A stretch of DNA of 35,487 nucleotides from Robinsoniella sp. (GCA_022788205.1 JALEVQ010000022.1:1-35487); one strand, 5' to 3'; numbered from the stretch's first letter, positions 15,066 through 24,192 are shown. Program-made: numbers and translations. Notes: generated by a model from the sequence alone, not told the origin.

Positions 15066-16475
15066 TTATTCTTCACCGCACAATTTTATGATCGCATCCG
15101 CGAAAATTTTTGCACTCATGAACAATACATCCAAAATCATAAATTCATCGTCGCCATGCATGTGGTTGTCGACAGCCGGATCTTCACACCCGAAAGCAAC
15201 ACCGCGCTTTAAATCATGGACATAAGTGCCTCCGCCGATCGCAAGAGGTTTTCCCTTGATACCTGTGTACCGCTCATAGCTTTCTAAGAGCGTCTTTACA
15301 AATTCAGAATCTCCCGGGACATGATGCGGAGGTGTCATTTTGCCTGGCTCCATCGTGATGCCCTCTGCTGCAAATTTATCTCGGATCACTTCCGTCAGGT
15401 TTTCATCGTTCGCACAGATCGGTGCGCGGCTGTCAAATTCTCCTCTCAGAGAAGTCTCATCATAGTGGAAAACGCTGAAACATACTGTGATTTTTCCTGA
15501 AATCTCATCTTCCATGCAAACACCAAGCGCTTCTCCCTGATGATCGTTGTGTGGAAATAATTTTGCCACAGCCTGCAGCTTTTCGAATCCTTCGCTGTCT
15601 GCTGCCGGCAGAGAGACCAGCATGGTGATCAGCGCTGTGACTGCATTGATACCTCCTTCAGGAGCAGAGGCATGTGCTGCACTCCCCTTACAGTTGATTT
15701 TGATTTTTCCATTTTCTTCTTCTAAAGTAAACACTGCACCGGTGGTTTTCTCGGTTTGCTTTGCTTTTTCTTCCACCAGTTTGAAATCGAATCCCTCTAC
15801 AACTGCTGATGCCCTTCCCGGAACGACATTTGCCTTATCTCCGCCAGCTATACTGACAATCTTTGGAAGTGCTTCGCTCTTCTCAAACACGGCCGTCCAC
15901 TCTTTGGAAAGCCGTCCTTTCTCAATATTAATCACCGGGAAAGAAGCGTCCGGTGTGAAAGTCATCGGTGCTTCCTCCTCGATTCCATAATAATATTTCA
16001 AGTCGGAAGAACCACATTCCTCATCCGCTCCCAAAATCAAGCGTACATTCTTTTTCAGCGGGATTCCCAGATCCTTGATCGCTTTCATCGCATAAAAAGC
16101 CGCGATAGCAGGACCTTTGTCATCGCTCGTCCCTCTGCCATAGATGCGGTCTCCCACAACGAGAGGCTCAAACGGCTTCGTCACTGTCCAGTCATCCGTC
16201 ACCGGCACTACATCAAGATGTGCGAGAATATCCAACTGTTTTTCTTTATCCGAGAAATCTGCCGTCACCACATGATTCTCATAATTTCTCGTCACAAACC
16301 CTGCTTTCTCCAGCATATCCTGTGCTGCCGCAATCGCCTTCGCCGGTCCCTCCCCGTAAGGCATCCCTTCTTTTGCTTCACTTTTTTGGCTGTCAATACG
16401 CAGCAGAGTCTTCAGATCCTCGATCATCGCCTCTTTGTGTGTGTCAATATAATGGTCAATCTGTTCTCTATACAT
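15066..16475 (-). CDS. pepV: Dipeptidase PepV (M20 family)
   Basis: A 469-residue zinc peptidase of the PepV/Sapep type, cleaving dipeptides in the cytosol. Metal ligands are visible: His86 and Asp88 (AHLDVVP), the bridging Asp in GTSDDKG (118/119), the general base and ligand Glu152-Glu153 (DEECGSSD), and the C-terminal histidine in VDNHMHGDDE. The lid domain lies between about residues 190 and 380. The length matches Lactobacillus PepV. The ATG is preceded by AAGGAG at 11 bases. It sits between fructokinase and the oxidoreductase in a likely operon. Confidence 0.94.
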   Translation of the reverse strand: MYREQIDHYIDTHKEAMIEDLKTLLRIDSQKSEAKEGMPYGEGPAKAIAAAQDMLEKAGFVTRNYENHVVTADFSDKEKQLDILAHLDVVPVTDDWTVTKPFEPLVVGDRIYGRGTSDDKGPAIAAFYAMKAIKDLGIPLKKNVRLILGADEECGSSDLKYYYGIEEEAPMTFTPDASFPVINIEKGRLSKEWTAVFEKSEALPKIVSIAGGDKANVVPGRASAVVEGFDFKLVEEKAKQTEKTTGAVFTLEEENGKIKINCKGSAAHASAPEGGINAVTALITMLVSLPAADSEGFEKLQAVAKLFPHNDHQGEALGVCMEDEISGKITVCFSVFHYDETSLRGEFDSRAPICANDENLTEVIRDKFAAEGITMEPGKMTPPHHVPGDSEFVKTLLESYERYTGIKGKPLAIGGGTYVHDLKRGVAFGCEDPAVDNHMHGDDEFMILDVLFMSAKIFADAIIKLCGEE

Positions 16476-16514
16476 TATTCTCGCATCTCCTTCTCCAGAT
16501 TCTATTATGTTCCA

Positions 16515-17453
16515 TCATGCTTTTGTCTGCTGAAGGAATACTTCGATCTCTTCCTTAGTCGGCAGTGCCGGGATTCCTCCCATTCTCTGCACACACAGAC
16601 CGCCAGAAGCATTTCCGTACTCCAGAGAACTTCTCAGAATTTCCTCCGTTACGTCCTCTGTCTTTGTGACGCCAGACATCAAAATCTTAGACAAAAATCC
16701 GCCCCAGAACGCATCGCCTGCACCAGTAGCATCCACCGCCTTAACTTTGTGACCATACACGCGCCCTACTTTTCCGTCAAAGAAATATCGCGCTCCATCT
16801 GCCCCCAGAGTCTCAATCACAACCGTGATTCCATGCTCCTTCATAAAGTTTGGAATGTTTGCCTCGCCGCCTACAAAGTTTAATTCTTCCGCCGAAATTT
16901 TTAAGAAATCTACATAATCAATCACGGAATCTACCACTTCTTTACATTCTGCCTCACTCCAGATCGCATCGCGGTAATTGACGTCATAGCTGACCAGTTT
17001 GCCTTTCTCTTTCGCCATTTTCATCGCATATGCCGTTGCCTCTCTGCTTGGATTTGCAGACATTCCGACAGAACCAGTGTGGATCATTTTAGCTGCTTCT
17101 ATATCGCTCTCTTTTACATCTTCTTTTGAGAGCAGCATATCTGCGCCCGGCTTTCTCGCAAAAGTGAAAGAGCGCTCTCCATTCTCATACAGCGTGACAA
17201 AAGCCAGTGTCGTCACTGCCTTGTCTGTCAGTTCCGGACAAAGCACTTTGACATGATCTTTCTCAAGTGTTTCTTTTAAGAAACGTCCAAAATCATCATT
17301 GCCTAAAATTCCTAAAAATCCTGCTTCCAGACCATTTCTTGCAATCGCAATGCAGGCATTCGCCGGAGCTCCGCCAGGATTGCGCACATAACTTCCCGGC
17401 TCCTTTCCAGGTGTAAAATCGATCAGCATTTCTCCAATACAAATAATGTCCAT
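16515..17453 (-). CDS. PfkB-family carbohydrate kinase, likely fructokinase
   Basis: A 312-residue ribokinase-fold sugar kinase. PfkB signature 1 includes GGAPANA (27-33). Signature 2 is DATGAGDAFWGGF, with catalytic Asp247. The N-terminus MDIICIGEMLIDF is typical of fructokinases (ScrK type), which make fructose-6-phosphate, but related kinases use other ketoses. GGAGG precedes the ATG. The gap upstream has a possible -10 (TACAAT on the minus strand, 17482-17487) without a good -35. No transporter or sucrose hydrolase is next to it, so the sugar source is unclear. Confidence 0.88.
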   Translation of the reverse strand: MDIICIGEMLIDFTPGKEPGSYVRNPGGAPANACIAIARNGLEAGFLGILGNDDFGRFLKETLEKDHVKVLCPELTDKAVTTLAFVTLYENGERSFTFARKPGADMLLSKEDVKESDIEAAKMIHTGSVGMSANPSREATAYAMKMAKEKGKLVSYDVNYRDAIWSEAECKEVVDSVIDYVDFLKISAEELNFVGGEANIPNFMKEHGITVVIETLGADGARYFFDGKVGRVYGHKVKAVDATGAGDAFWGGFLSKILMSGVTKTEDVTEEILRSSLEYGNASGGLCVQRMGGIPALPTKEEIEVFLQQTKA

Positions 17454-17547
17454 TTTTCTTCCTCCTTCATTTTAAAAAAACATTGTAAAGTGTATTGCCA
17501 CAAAAACGGTATCCTCCCGTCATGGAAAACAGAGTTTAGATCCTATA

Positions 17548-18600
17548 TTATTCCTGAGAGGCCAAAGGGATCTCATCTTCTTCTGCCCTGATCACAATTG
17601 CCTGCCGCTCCATTTCAATATAATGATACTCAAACGCTTCTCTGTCATAAACCATGATGCCGCGCAGAGGATCACACACTCTCACCGTGTCATTTTCCAG
17701 ATCAAATCCTGTCAAGACCATACAGTGCTCATTTCCCGGCCATACAACCGTCTCCCCATCGATTTCCCAGGAACCGACATCCACAATATCCCAGTCAATA
17801 TCCATGCTCCCCCACACAAGAACCGGATAGCCATACCGAAGCTCTTCATACAGTTCCTCAAACTCTGTCCCTGTCAAATCAATCGCTCTCTTGTCTGAAT
17901 TTTGATCTTCCAGGTATTTGTTTGCCGCGTCTACAATCACCGGTGCAAAGCATCCAAATGATTCCGAAGACCTTGGATCTCCCCAGAAAGCCTCTCGATA
18001 ACTTCCTGTTGTAGGCTCTATTTTTTTCAGATATGTGTCGGCAATCTCACCGATTGTCACATCAAATCCTTCATAATTCAACACCATCGTCAGGGAAGTC
18101 ACTTCACATCCTGTTGGAAACTCAGGATACTGCGCCAGAGGGTAGACTCCGATCCAAATCTGATCAGACAGATTCTTCTCCAAAATCACAGTTTTCCCTT
18201 GATTCTCTTCAAGCAGATCCGCGCGTTTTGGATCAGCTCCTTCCATCTCACTCTCATCAAAACTCCAGAGAAATTCCTGAGATTCCTCCCACTCCGAATC
18301 TTCAAAATATTCCTGGTCTGGATCTTCAAAGTATTCTTCGTGCGGCTCTCTCCACTCTTCCCTTCTCAGTTCTTCCCATAATTCTCCTCCGCCATCATAC
18401 TGTTTTTCCTCATATGGCATCTCTGGCGTGACTTCAAAAACATCCACCGGATGTGGCTCACTCTCATAATCTGTCTCTTTTTCCACATCTTCTCTCTGTT
18501 CTGCATGAACATTCTCACTATAGCCGCCTGATAAGGCGATCGCAAAAACAGCCATCCATACGACTGTCCCCTTCAATCTCTCCGTCCGCTTTTTCTTCAT
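17548..18600 (-). CDS. Secreted C39-like cysteine peptidase with acidic linker
   Basis: A 350-residue exported protein. A signal peptide covers about 1-33: charged start, hydrophobic VVWMAVFAIALSGG, then VHA before the cut. Residues 34-135 are a low-complexity, extremely acidic and aromatic linker, with a near-duplicate EYFEDPDQ / EYFEDSEW at 89-104. The C-terminal papain-like domain of the C39_2 (YvpB-like) type has Cys165 in PTGCEVTSL, His292 in NEHCMVLTGFD and Asp310 in CDPLRG. It probably acts outside the cell or on the wall; the substrate is unknown. AAAGGAG precedes the ATG. It is bounded by intergenic gaps and looks monocistronic. No LPXTG or membrane anchor was found. Confidence 0.85.
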   Translation of the reverse strand: MKKKRTERLKGTVVWMAVFAIALSGGYSENVHAEQREDVEKETDYESEPHPVDVFEVTPEMPYEEKQYDGGGELWEELRREEWREPHEEYFEDPDQEYFEDSEWEESQEFLWSFDESEMEGADPKRADLLEENQGKTVILEKNLSDQIWIGVYPLAQYPEFPTGCEVTSLTMVLNYEGFDVTIGEIADTYLKKIEPTTGSYREAFWGDPRSSESFGCFAPVIVDAANKYLEDQNSDKRAIDLTGTEFEELYEELRYGYPVLVWGSMDIDWDIVDVGSWEIDGETVVWPGNEHCMVLTGFDLENDTVRVCDPLRGIMVYDREAFEYHYIEMERQAIVIRAEEDEIPLASQE

Positions 18601-18667
18601 GACTTTTTACTCCTTTCACAGACAGTATTTACCCCTATTATTTTCTCGCCTGCCCCGCATTCATACA

Positions 18668-18685
18668 CTTATCCACAATGATAAG
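18668..18685. promoter_or_regulatory. DnaA-box sequence inside a small hairpin
   Basis: A perfect TTATCCACA lies at 18669-18677 on the plus strand, within the inverted repeat CTTATC (18668-18673) and GATAAG (18680-18685). It is in the 108-base gap upstream of the C39 peptidase gene. Sequence identity to the DnaA box is clear; function is not. Confidence 0.4.
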
Positions 18686-18708
18686 ACACTCTTTCTATTC
18701 CTACTTTC

Positions 18709-19581
18709 TTATCTCTTTTTTATTTTTCTTGCCAGCGCACGGATATAGTCCGGGGTGGTTCCGCAGCATCCTCCGATCACCCATGCTCCTTCTGCAATCA
18801 AGCGTTCCATCGCATCGGCGAACGCCTCTTCTCTCATGGTATAGACGGCGTTTCCCTTCTCATCAATCAGCGGCATTCCCGCGTTCGGCTTCACCAGAAC
18901 CGGAACTTCTGCCACCTGCTTCATGCAGCGCACGACAGCCTCAAGCTGGTCTGGTCCAACCGAACAGTTCAGTCCGACCGCATCAGCTCCCATCGCCTGG
19001 AGTGATTCCATCGCCTCCACCGCATTTCCCCCGAAAAATGCACTTCCATCGGCGCTGACCGTTAAACTGCACATCACCGGCAGATCACATACCTCATGTG
19101 CAGCATCGAGCGCCGCCATTGTCTCGTCAATACTGATCATCGTCTCAGCCACAAGAAGATCTACCCCTGCATTTGCAAGACAAATGATCTGCTCTTTATA
19201 GACATCCAGCAGCTCCTCGTATGTAATACCTGCCCCGATTTGTCTGCCAGTTGTCGTCAAATCTCCGGCAATCAAGGCTTTGCCTCCCACTGCCTCCTTT
19301 GAAACCTCGACCAGCCTCTGATTATACTCCTCGACACGATTCTCCAGACCGTGCGCTGCCAGCCCGATCCTGTTCGCCGCAAATGTCGGGGCATAGATAA
19401 TCTGGCTGCCCGCCTCCTGGTATGCTCTTTGCAGTCCGATCAGCACTTCCCTGTGATCAAGTATCCATGTTTCCGTGCAGACACCTCTAGGCATTCCTGA
19501 CGCCATCAAATTCGATCCCGTCGCTCCGTCAAGAAGAACCGGACCGCGCTCTATCAGTTGTTTCCACTCTTCCTTTGTCAT
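18709..19581 (-). CDS. Homocysteine S-methyltransferase family protein
   Basis: A 290-residue TIM barrel of the Pfam S-methyl_trans family, equivalent to the N-terminal homocysteine domain of MetH and to BhmT/MmuM. The zinc ligands are Cys206 (GLNCSVG) and Cys272-Cys273 (GGCCGTTP). N-terminal LLDGATGSNL is typical. It moves a methyl group to homocysteine. The donor is not evident; without the folate and cobalamin modules it would need either a separate MetH-like partner or a donor such as S-methylmethionine. AGGAGG precedes the ATG. It is third in the hom operon, consistent with methionine synthesis from homoserine. Confidence 0.9.
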   Translation of the reverse strand: MTKEEWKQLIERGPVLLDGATGSNLMASGMPRGVCTETWILDHREVLIGLQRAYQEAGSQIIYAPTFAANRIGLAAHGLENRVEEYNQRLVEVSKEAVGGKALIAGDLTTTGRQIGAGITYEELLDVYKEQIICLANAGVDLLVAETMISIDETMAALDAAHEVCDLPVMCSLTVSADGSAFFGGNAVEAMESLQAMGADAVGLNCSVGPDQLEAVVRCMKQVAEVPVLVKPNAGMPLIDEKGNAVYTMREEAFADAMERLIAEGAWVIGGCCGTTPDYIRALARKIKKR

Positions 19582-19603
19582 CTTTTCCTCCTGTCTTTCC
19601 GTC

Positions 19604-20908
19604 TTATTCTGTGACCAGTTTTATTCTCGTGCCATTTCGTTTGATCCAGACAGAATAAAATTTTTCCACCGCACGCACCAAAAACTCACTGTCCTTTGTA
19701 CCTGCCGTCTCATAGGAAGAGTGCATGGCAAGCTGCGCAAGCCCAATATCGACAGTAGGGATGGAAACATGCGTACCTGAAATTCTACCAAGCGTAGCTC
19801 CCCCTGCAATATCAGAACGATTCATATAAACCTGCACAGGCACATCTGCCAGAGCACAGATCTCTTTCCAGACTGCCGCTGACTCAGCGTCTGTAGCATA
19901 TTTCGGGCTAAACTTAATCACAATTCCACCGTTGATAAATGGCTTATTGTCTGCATCTGCCTTTTCCGGATGATTTGGGTGAACCGCATGGGCGTTATCC
20001 GCAGAGACCATAAAACTGGATGCTATCGCCTGGCAGAATTCTTCCTCTGTCTTTCCAAGCGCAAGAAAAATCCGTTTTAAGACATCTTTCAAAAACTCTG
20101 AGTCTGCCCCCTGTCTTGTCTCACTGCCCACTTCCTCATTGTCAAAAATCGCCAGTACAGACACACTGTTTTTGTTTTCTCCCTGCCGGAAACCTTCCAG
20201 CGCACCATAGACGCACTGCAAATCATCCAGTCTTGGCGAGGAGACAAATTCCCTGTCCGCACCCCAGATACTTCCCGGCATTCGATTGTATAAAATCAAT
20301 TCTTTCTGGATAATCTCACTCTTTTCTACTCCTGCTTTTTTCGCAAGAAGCTCAAGGAAGCGATTCTCTCCATCCTCACCCAGACCAAATACTGGTCGCA
20401 TATCTCTGTGTGGCTGATAAACATACCCTTCATTCATCTGACGGTCCATATGGATCGCCAGGTTCGGGATCAGTGCGACATCCTCCTGTGCATCTACCAG
20501 AACAGTTTCTATCGCACCATCTTTTCTCACAAGCAGTCTTCCAGCCACTGACAGAGGTCGATCCAGCCATGTGGACAAAATCATCCCGCCGTACCGCTCA
20601 CAGTTGATCAGAACATACGGCTTCGATGCGCTGTTCGTTGCACATTCCTTAATTTTAAATGCCGGCGAATCATCGTGCGCTGCCACAATCTGAAAATTTT
20701 CTGCTGAACTCTGTGGCACCTTAAACGCAATCACAGAGGAACCATTCCGGACAACAAAATAATGTTTTCCAGGCTGTATCTCCCATTTTTCTTCTTCTTC
20801 CAGACGTGTAAATCCATCTTTCTCTAAAGTTGAACAGATATTATCTACTGCATGGTATGCACTTGGGCTTTTCTCCACAAACGCAAGCATTTTTTCTGTC
20901 TCATTCAT
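19604..20908 (-). CDS. apeB: M18-family aminopeptidase
   Basis: A 434-residue cobalt/zinc aminopeptidase of the aspartyl aminopeptidase family, cytosolic, probably a dodecameric tetrahedral particle as in relatives. Metal-site residues are His78 (VAAHDDSP), Asp228 (SPRLDDL), Glu258-Glu259 (FDNEEVGS), Asp303 (VSADNAHAVHPNH) and His396 (QLAMHSSYE). The start at 20908 follows AGAGGGA; a 40-codon longer frame enters the hom gene and has no start signal. It lies 20 bases after hom and 22 before the methyltransferase gene. Confidence 0.92.
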   Translation of the reverse strand: MNETEKMLAFVEKSPSAYHAVDNICSTLEKDGFTRLEEEEKWEIQPGKHYFVVRNGSSVIAFKVPQSSAENFQIVAAHDDSPAFKIKECATNSASKPYVLINCERYGGMILSTWLDRPLSVAGRLLVRKDGAIETVLVDAQEDVALIPNLAIHMDRQMNEGYVYQPHRDMRPVFGLGEDGENRFLELLAKKAGVEKSEIIQKELILYNRMPGSIWGADREFVSSPRLDDLQCVYGALEGFRQGENKNSVSVLAIFDNEEVGSETRQGADSEFLKDVLKRIFLALGKTEEEFCQAIASSFMVSADNAHAVHPNHPEKADADNKPFINGGIVIKFSPKYATDAESAAVWKEICALADVPVQVYMNRSDIAGGATLGRISGTHVSIPTVDIGLAQLAMHSSYETAGTKDSEFLVRAVEKFYSVWIKRNGTRIKLVTE

Positions 20909-20928
20909 TGCCAATTTCCCTCTTTGTG

Positions 20929-22227
20929 TTATTCTTCTTCTGTGTAGACACGGATGATACTGGAAATTTCCTGGATGATCGACATCCCCTCCAGAATCAT
21001 CACCGAGTCTCGCATATTTTTCTCGCATACACAGTCTGTGATAACCACAAGTTCTGCTCTGCCCTTGACCGCTTTCTTCTGCACAATCTGTGCAATGCTG
21101 ACTTGATTATTTCCAAACACAGCCGCAATATTTGCCAGAACACCTGGGCGGTTTTGCACCTGAATTCTCAGGAAATAGCTGTTAAAAGTATCCTCCATTT
21201 TTTTAACCGGAATCTCTTTATAACACGTACAGCCGATTCTTCCGTTGCAGCCATATTGAATATTTCGTGCGATATCAATCACGTCGCCCACAACCGCACT
21301 TCCCGTCGGCATTTCTCCTGCTCCTCTTCCATAAAACATCGTGTCTCCCACGGCATCTCCATGAACAAAAACCGCATTGAAAGAGTCTCGCACAGAGGCA
21401 AGTGCATGGTTGCTAGGAATCAACATCGGATGGACTCTGACCTCGATTCCCTCCGGTGTATTTTTTGCAAGACCGAGCAGTTTGATGTCACATCCCATCT
21501 CTTTTGCATACCGGATATCATCCGCAGAAATCTTTGTGATTCCTTCCGTGTACACGTCCGAAAAAGTGATCCGTGTGTGGAAAGCAATCGAAGCCATGAT
21601 TGCCATTTTTCTGCCCGCATCCAGTCCTTCCACATCCGCAGTCGGATCTGCCTCGGCATATCCCAGCTCCTGTGCCATCTTGAGCGCCTCACCAAAATCC
21701 ATGCCATTCTCTGTCATCTTCGTCAGGATGAAATTCGTTGTCCCGTTGACAATTCCCATCACTTCTGTCAGATTGTTTCCGGCAAGGCATTGCTTTAGTG
21801 GACGGATGATCGGGATTCCACCTGCCACTGCCGCCTCAAACAAAAAGTCTCTGTGATTTTCCTGTGCCGCCTCAAACAGTTCCTTTCCGTCATTTGCAAT
21901 CAGATCTTTGTTCGCCGAAACCACATGTTTGCCGTGGCGGAACGCCTCTAAGATATACGTTCTGGCTGGCTCCATTCCTCCCATCACTTCAATCACAATC
22001 TGTATCTCCGGGTCATCCAGGATATCTGCAAAGCAATCTGTCAAAAGCTCTGCCGGTATTCCCGGTCTCTCTTTTTTTCTGTCTCTGACTAAGATTTTTA
22101 CAATTTCAAGCTCAGCCCCTATTTTATGCACCATCTCTTCTCTCTGTCTCGTCAAGATCTTGTATACACCCGTTCCAACTGTCCCTACTCCCAACAAAGC
22201 CACTTTTATTTTCTTTGGTGTCTCCAT
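20929..22227 (-). CDS. hom: Homoserine dehydrogenase
   Basis: A 432-residue enzyme reducing aspartate semialdehyde to homoserine, the branch to threonine and methionine. The Rossmann motif is GVGTVGTGV near residue 14. SANKDLIA and the family signature EADPTADVEGLDAGRK form the catalytic domain. A C-terminal ACT domain (about 355-432, LRIQVQNRPGVLANIAAVF) suggests feedback control, usually by threonine. AAGG lies 6 bases before the ATG. It is first in an operon with apeB and the homocysteine methyltransferase. A terminator-like hairpin sits directly upstream with a TATAAT inside it. Confidence 0.96.
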   Translation of the reverse strand: METPKKIKVALLGVGTVGTGVYKILTRQREEMVHKIGAELEIVKILVRDRKKERPGIPAELLTDCFADILDDPEIQIVIEVMGGMEPARTYILEAFRHGKHVVSANKDLIANDGKELFEAAQENHRDFLFEAAVAGGIPIIRPLKQCLAGNNLTEVMGIVNGTTNFILTKMTENGMDFGEALKMAQELGYAEADPTADVEGLDAGRKMAIMASIAFHTRITFSDVYTEGITKISADDIRYAKEMGCDIKLLGLAKNTPEGIEVRVHPMLIPSNHALASVRDSFNAVFVHGDAVGDTMFYGRGAGEMPTGSAVVGDVIDIARNIQYGCNGRIGCTCYKEIPVKKMEDTFNSYFLRIQVQNRPGVLANIAAVFGNNQVSIAQIVQKKAVKGRAELVVITDCVCEKNMRDSVMILEGMSIIQEISSIIRVYTEEE

Positions 22228-22244
22228 GCCATGCCTTCCTTTCT

Positions 22245-22296
22245 GTAAAAAAGAATCGTTACAGTCCCCTCAAAGATTATAACGACTCTTTTTCTC
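22245..22296 (-). terminator. Terminator hairpin just upstream of hom, overlapping a -10
   Basis: 14-base arms (22248-22261 and 22280-22293) pair with one G-T wobble. On the minus strand the hairpin is followed by a six-T run and ends about 20 bases before the hom start. TATAAT (minus, 22276-22281) lies at the edge of the promoter-proximal arm. It probably terminates the SseB-family transcript, while hom transcription starts inside the loop; an attenuator is the alternative. Confidence 0.75.
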
Positions 22297-22356
22297 TTTT
22301 AACTATTCGGCAACTCCATCGCTGCTCTTTTTTCGGCGTGACCGCCGTATGGTTTC

Positions 22357-23424
22357 TTATTTTTCAAACCGCTTTACCAGCATAGGGAGCTGTTCTTTCT
22401 TCAGGAACAGATTGCATCCGAGCGGGTTGAAGATAATTCCGATGCCGTTTCCGATAAATCCCTGCAGCTTGTCAAATGTCAAAATCACTGCGCTGAATTT
22501 CTTCTCTACGTTATATTTGGTAAATTCCATCAGATCCGTGAACGCCGGCAAAATCATGTTTCCATCCTGACCTTTCAGATAAGGGATCTGAATATTCTTC
22601 GGATCATTGCCTGCCTCTGGATCTACTTTAATGAAAGGTACCAGATATTTGCCTGCAACCAGGTTTTTGCTCATCTCCTCTTCCAGCTGAGGAAGATTCT
22701 CTTTTTTCTTCTGCTCTATGTTCTTTCTCGCCTCCTGGAGGAAGTACATCGCTGTCAGCTGAAGGGAAGAATTGACAACTGCTGCTGCCTTATTTTCCAT
22801 CTTCTCAAAGTCCGGTTTTTTACAGATCCGGTTCAGATTGTACATCATTCCCTCTGTTCCATAATCAAATAAAACGTTGTCAATTCCCATGTAGAACAGG
22901 CTTGTGAAGAACTGTAAAAACTTCGCATTTTCCACCTTTACGCCACGCAGTTCTACGTTGTTTTCCTTCTGTTTCTCGATCACTTGTTTCAATTTTTCCT
23001 CTGATGTGAAGATCCAGGTCATATCATCGAATGTAGTTGGGTCACAGAATACAAAAGGAGAGTTCGTGCATTTTGAATATGCAACATAAAACGCATCCAA
23101 TCTCTTCATCTGCTCGATCGAAAGGGTATAGAAGAATGTTGCCTTGCTCAGCAATACCTTTGCCGCATTTTCCTGTGCCTTTATCTTGCCTGCTGCAAAA
23201 TCTGTGACATTTTCTTTTTCTTCTGCTGTCTCCTGAGCACTTTCTGCTTTCTCTGGCTGTTCTTTTTTCAGCTGTTCCAGATTCTCCGCCACTTTTTTGT
23301 GGTGCATTGCAGCCAGTCGAAACATTGCATATGCCTCTTCCATAGAAAGCTTTTTGTAAGCCTCCTGATCAAATTTGTTGCTCAGCAATAAAGTGTTCAG
23401 TTCTTTTAATCGTTCTTTTTCCAT
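22357..23424 (-). CDS. SseB-family protein
   Basis: A 355-residue cytoplasmic protein. The C-terminal 90 residues match the SseB N-terminal domain fold (PF07179 type): IQIPYLKGQDG, ILPAFTDLMEFTKY, then GIGIIFNPLGCNLFL. The middle (about 105-200) looks like a second, divergent copy (SPFVFCDP, WIFTSEEKLKQ, LFYMGIDNVLFDYG). A charged Glu/Lys-rich segment lies at about 50-75. In Firmicutes these proteins are not tied to type III secretion and their function is unknown. GAGG lies 5 bases before the ATG. It has its own likely promoter at 23556-23563 and a leader of about 120 nt. Confidence 0.75.
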   Translation of the reverse strand: MEKERLKELNTLLLSNKFDQEAYKKLSMEEAYAMFRLAAMHHKKVAENLEQLKKEQPEKAESAQETAEEKENVTDFAAGKIKAQENAAKVLLSKATFFYTLSIEQMKRLDAFYVAYSKCTNSPFVFCDPTTFDDMTWIFTSEEKLKQVIEKQKENNVELRGVKVENAKFLQFFTSLFYMGIDNVLFDYGTEGMMYNLNRICKKPDFEKMENKAAAVVNSSLQLTAMYFLQEARKNIEQKKKENLPQLEEEMSKNLVAGKYLVPFIKVDPEAGNDPKNIQIPYLKGQDGNMILPAFTDLMEFTKYNVEKKFSAVILTFDKLQGFIGNGIGIIFNPLGCNLFLKKEQLPMLVKRFEK

Positions 23425-23555
23425 AATTCCTCGTTCTCTTTCTTAAAATTTTTGTGACTGTCTATCACATACCCCTGTAAACCAGACACACGAAACATCT
23501 CGATTCCACGCTGTTTTTCCCGTGCATGGAGATCGTTTCTTTTTTCGATGGAATT

Positions 23556-23563
23556 ATTATATC
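23556..23563 (-). promoter_or_regulatory. Extended -10 promoter candidate of the SseB-family gene
   Basis: On the minus strand TGATATAAT gives an extended -10, with TATAAT at 23556-23561. A clear -35 is lacking. It is in the 207-base gap downstream of mntP, which otherwise holds only weak hairpins. Confidence 0.45.
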
Positions 23564-23631
23564 ATAATGTTTTGAATTTCTCCACCCCTCAATTCTGTTT
23601 TCTGACAAAATTCTTTTTGTCTTTTTTCTCT

Positions 23632-24192
23632 CTAATGCAGAATTCCCAGATGTTCCAGCAAAATTTTGACTCCCATCAAAATCAAAATTATGCCTCCTGC
23701 GATCTCTGACCATGTCTTATATCGGCATCCAAATAAATTTCCAATCCAGATTCCTGCTGCGGAAAAGACGAATGTCACGCAGCCAATCAGACAGACAGCC
23801 GGTATAATCTCCACCTGCAAAAATGCAAATGTCACACCTACCGCGAGCGCATCGATACTAGTGGCAACCGCAAGCGGAAACATCTCTTTTGGTCCAAAAG
23901 ACTGACTGACGCTCTCTTCTTCCCCTCTCGCTTCCTTGATCATTCCAAGACCGATAAACGACAGAAGCACAAATGCGATCCAGTGATCTATGCTTGTGAT
24001 CAGACTCTGAAAATTGATACCCAGCAGATATCCGATTAAAGGCATCAACGCCTGAAATCCTCCAAAATAAACTCCTGCAATCCCTGCCTCCTTTGCGGTT
24101 GCTTTCTTTACTGAAAGCCCCTTACAGATCGAAACCGCAAAAGCATCCATCGAAAGTCCAACCGCAATTACAAATAATTCCCATGTTTTCAT
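23632..24192 (-). CDS. mntP: Manganese efflux pump MntP
   Basis: A 186-residue membrane protein with about six hydrophobic segments, the MntP/YebN length. Two inverted halves each carry a conserved acidic motif: Asp16 in [10 protein letters not shown] and Asp114 in TSIDALAVG. The cytoplasmic loop between halves (about 85-103) is acidic. It exports Mn2+. AAGGAGG precedes the ATG. It is controlled by the yybP-ykoY manganese riboswitch directly upstream, which independently supports the assignment. It appears monocistronic. Confidence 0.95.
   Translation of the reverse strand: MKTWELFVIAVGLSMDAFAVSICKGLSVKKATAKEAGIAGVYFGGFQALMPLIGYLLGINFQSLITSIDHWIAFVLLSFIGLGMIKEARGEEESVSQSFGPKEMFPLAVATSIDALAVGVTFAFLQVEIIPAVCLIGCVTFVFSAAGIWIGNLFGCRYKTWSEIAGGIILILMGVKILLEHLGILH

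Noticed and set aside
17455-17547. Possible terminator between the C39 peptidase and fructokinase genes
   Set aside because: Only 4-bp GC stems next to T-runs could be found; too weak to call.
20909-21028. 40-codon extension of the M18 aminopeptidase into hom
   Set aside because: No start signal; the AGAGGGA site points to the ATG at 20908.
20830-21798. 322-codon open frame on the plus strand
   Set aside because: It lies entirely antisense to hom and the start of the M18 gene, both solid. Its composition (His, Cys, Ser and Arg rich) is typical of a shadow frame, and it has no ribosome binding site that I can see.
22334-22347. CGGCG/CGCCG hairpin just after the SseB-family stop
   Set aside because: For the minus-strand transcript it is followed by an A-run, not a T-run, so it is not its terminator.
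23590-23625. Hairpin GACAAAA-AGAA-TTTTGTC after mntP
   Set aside because: AU-only stem of modest stability with no T-run following; not convincing as a terminator.
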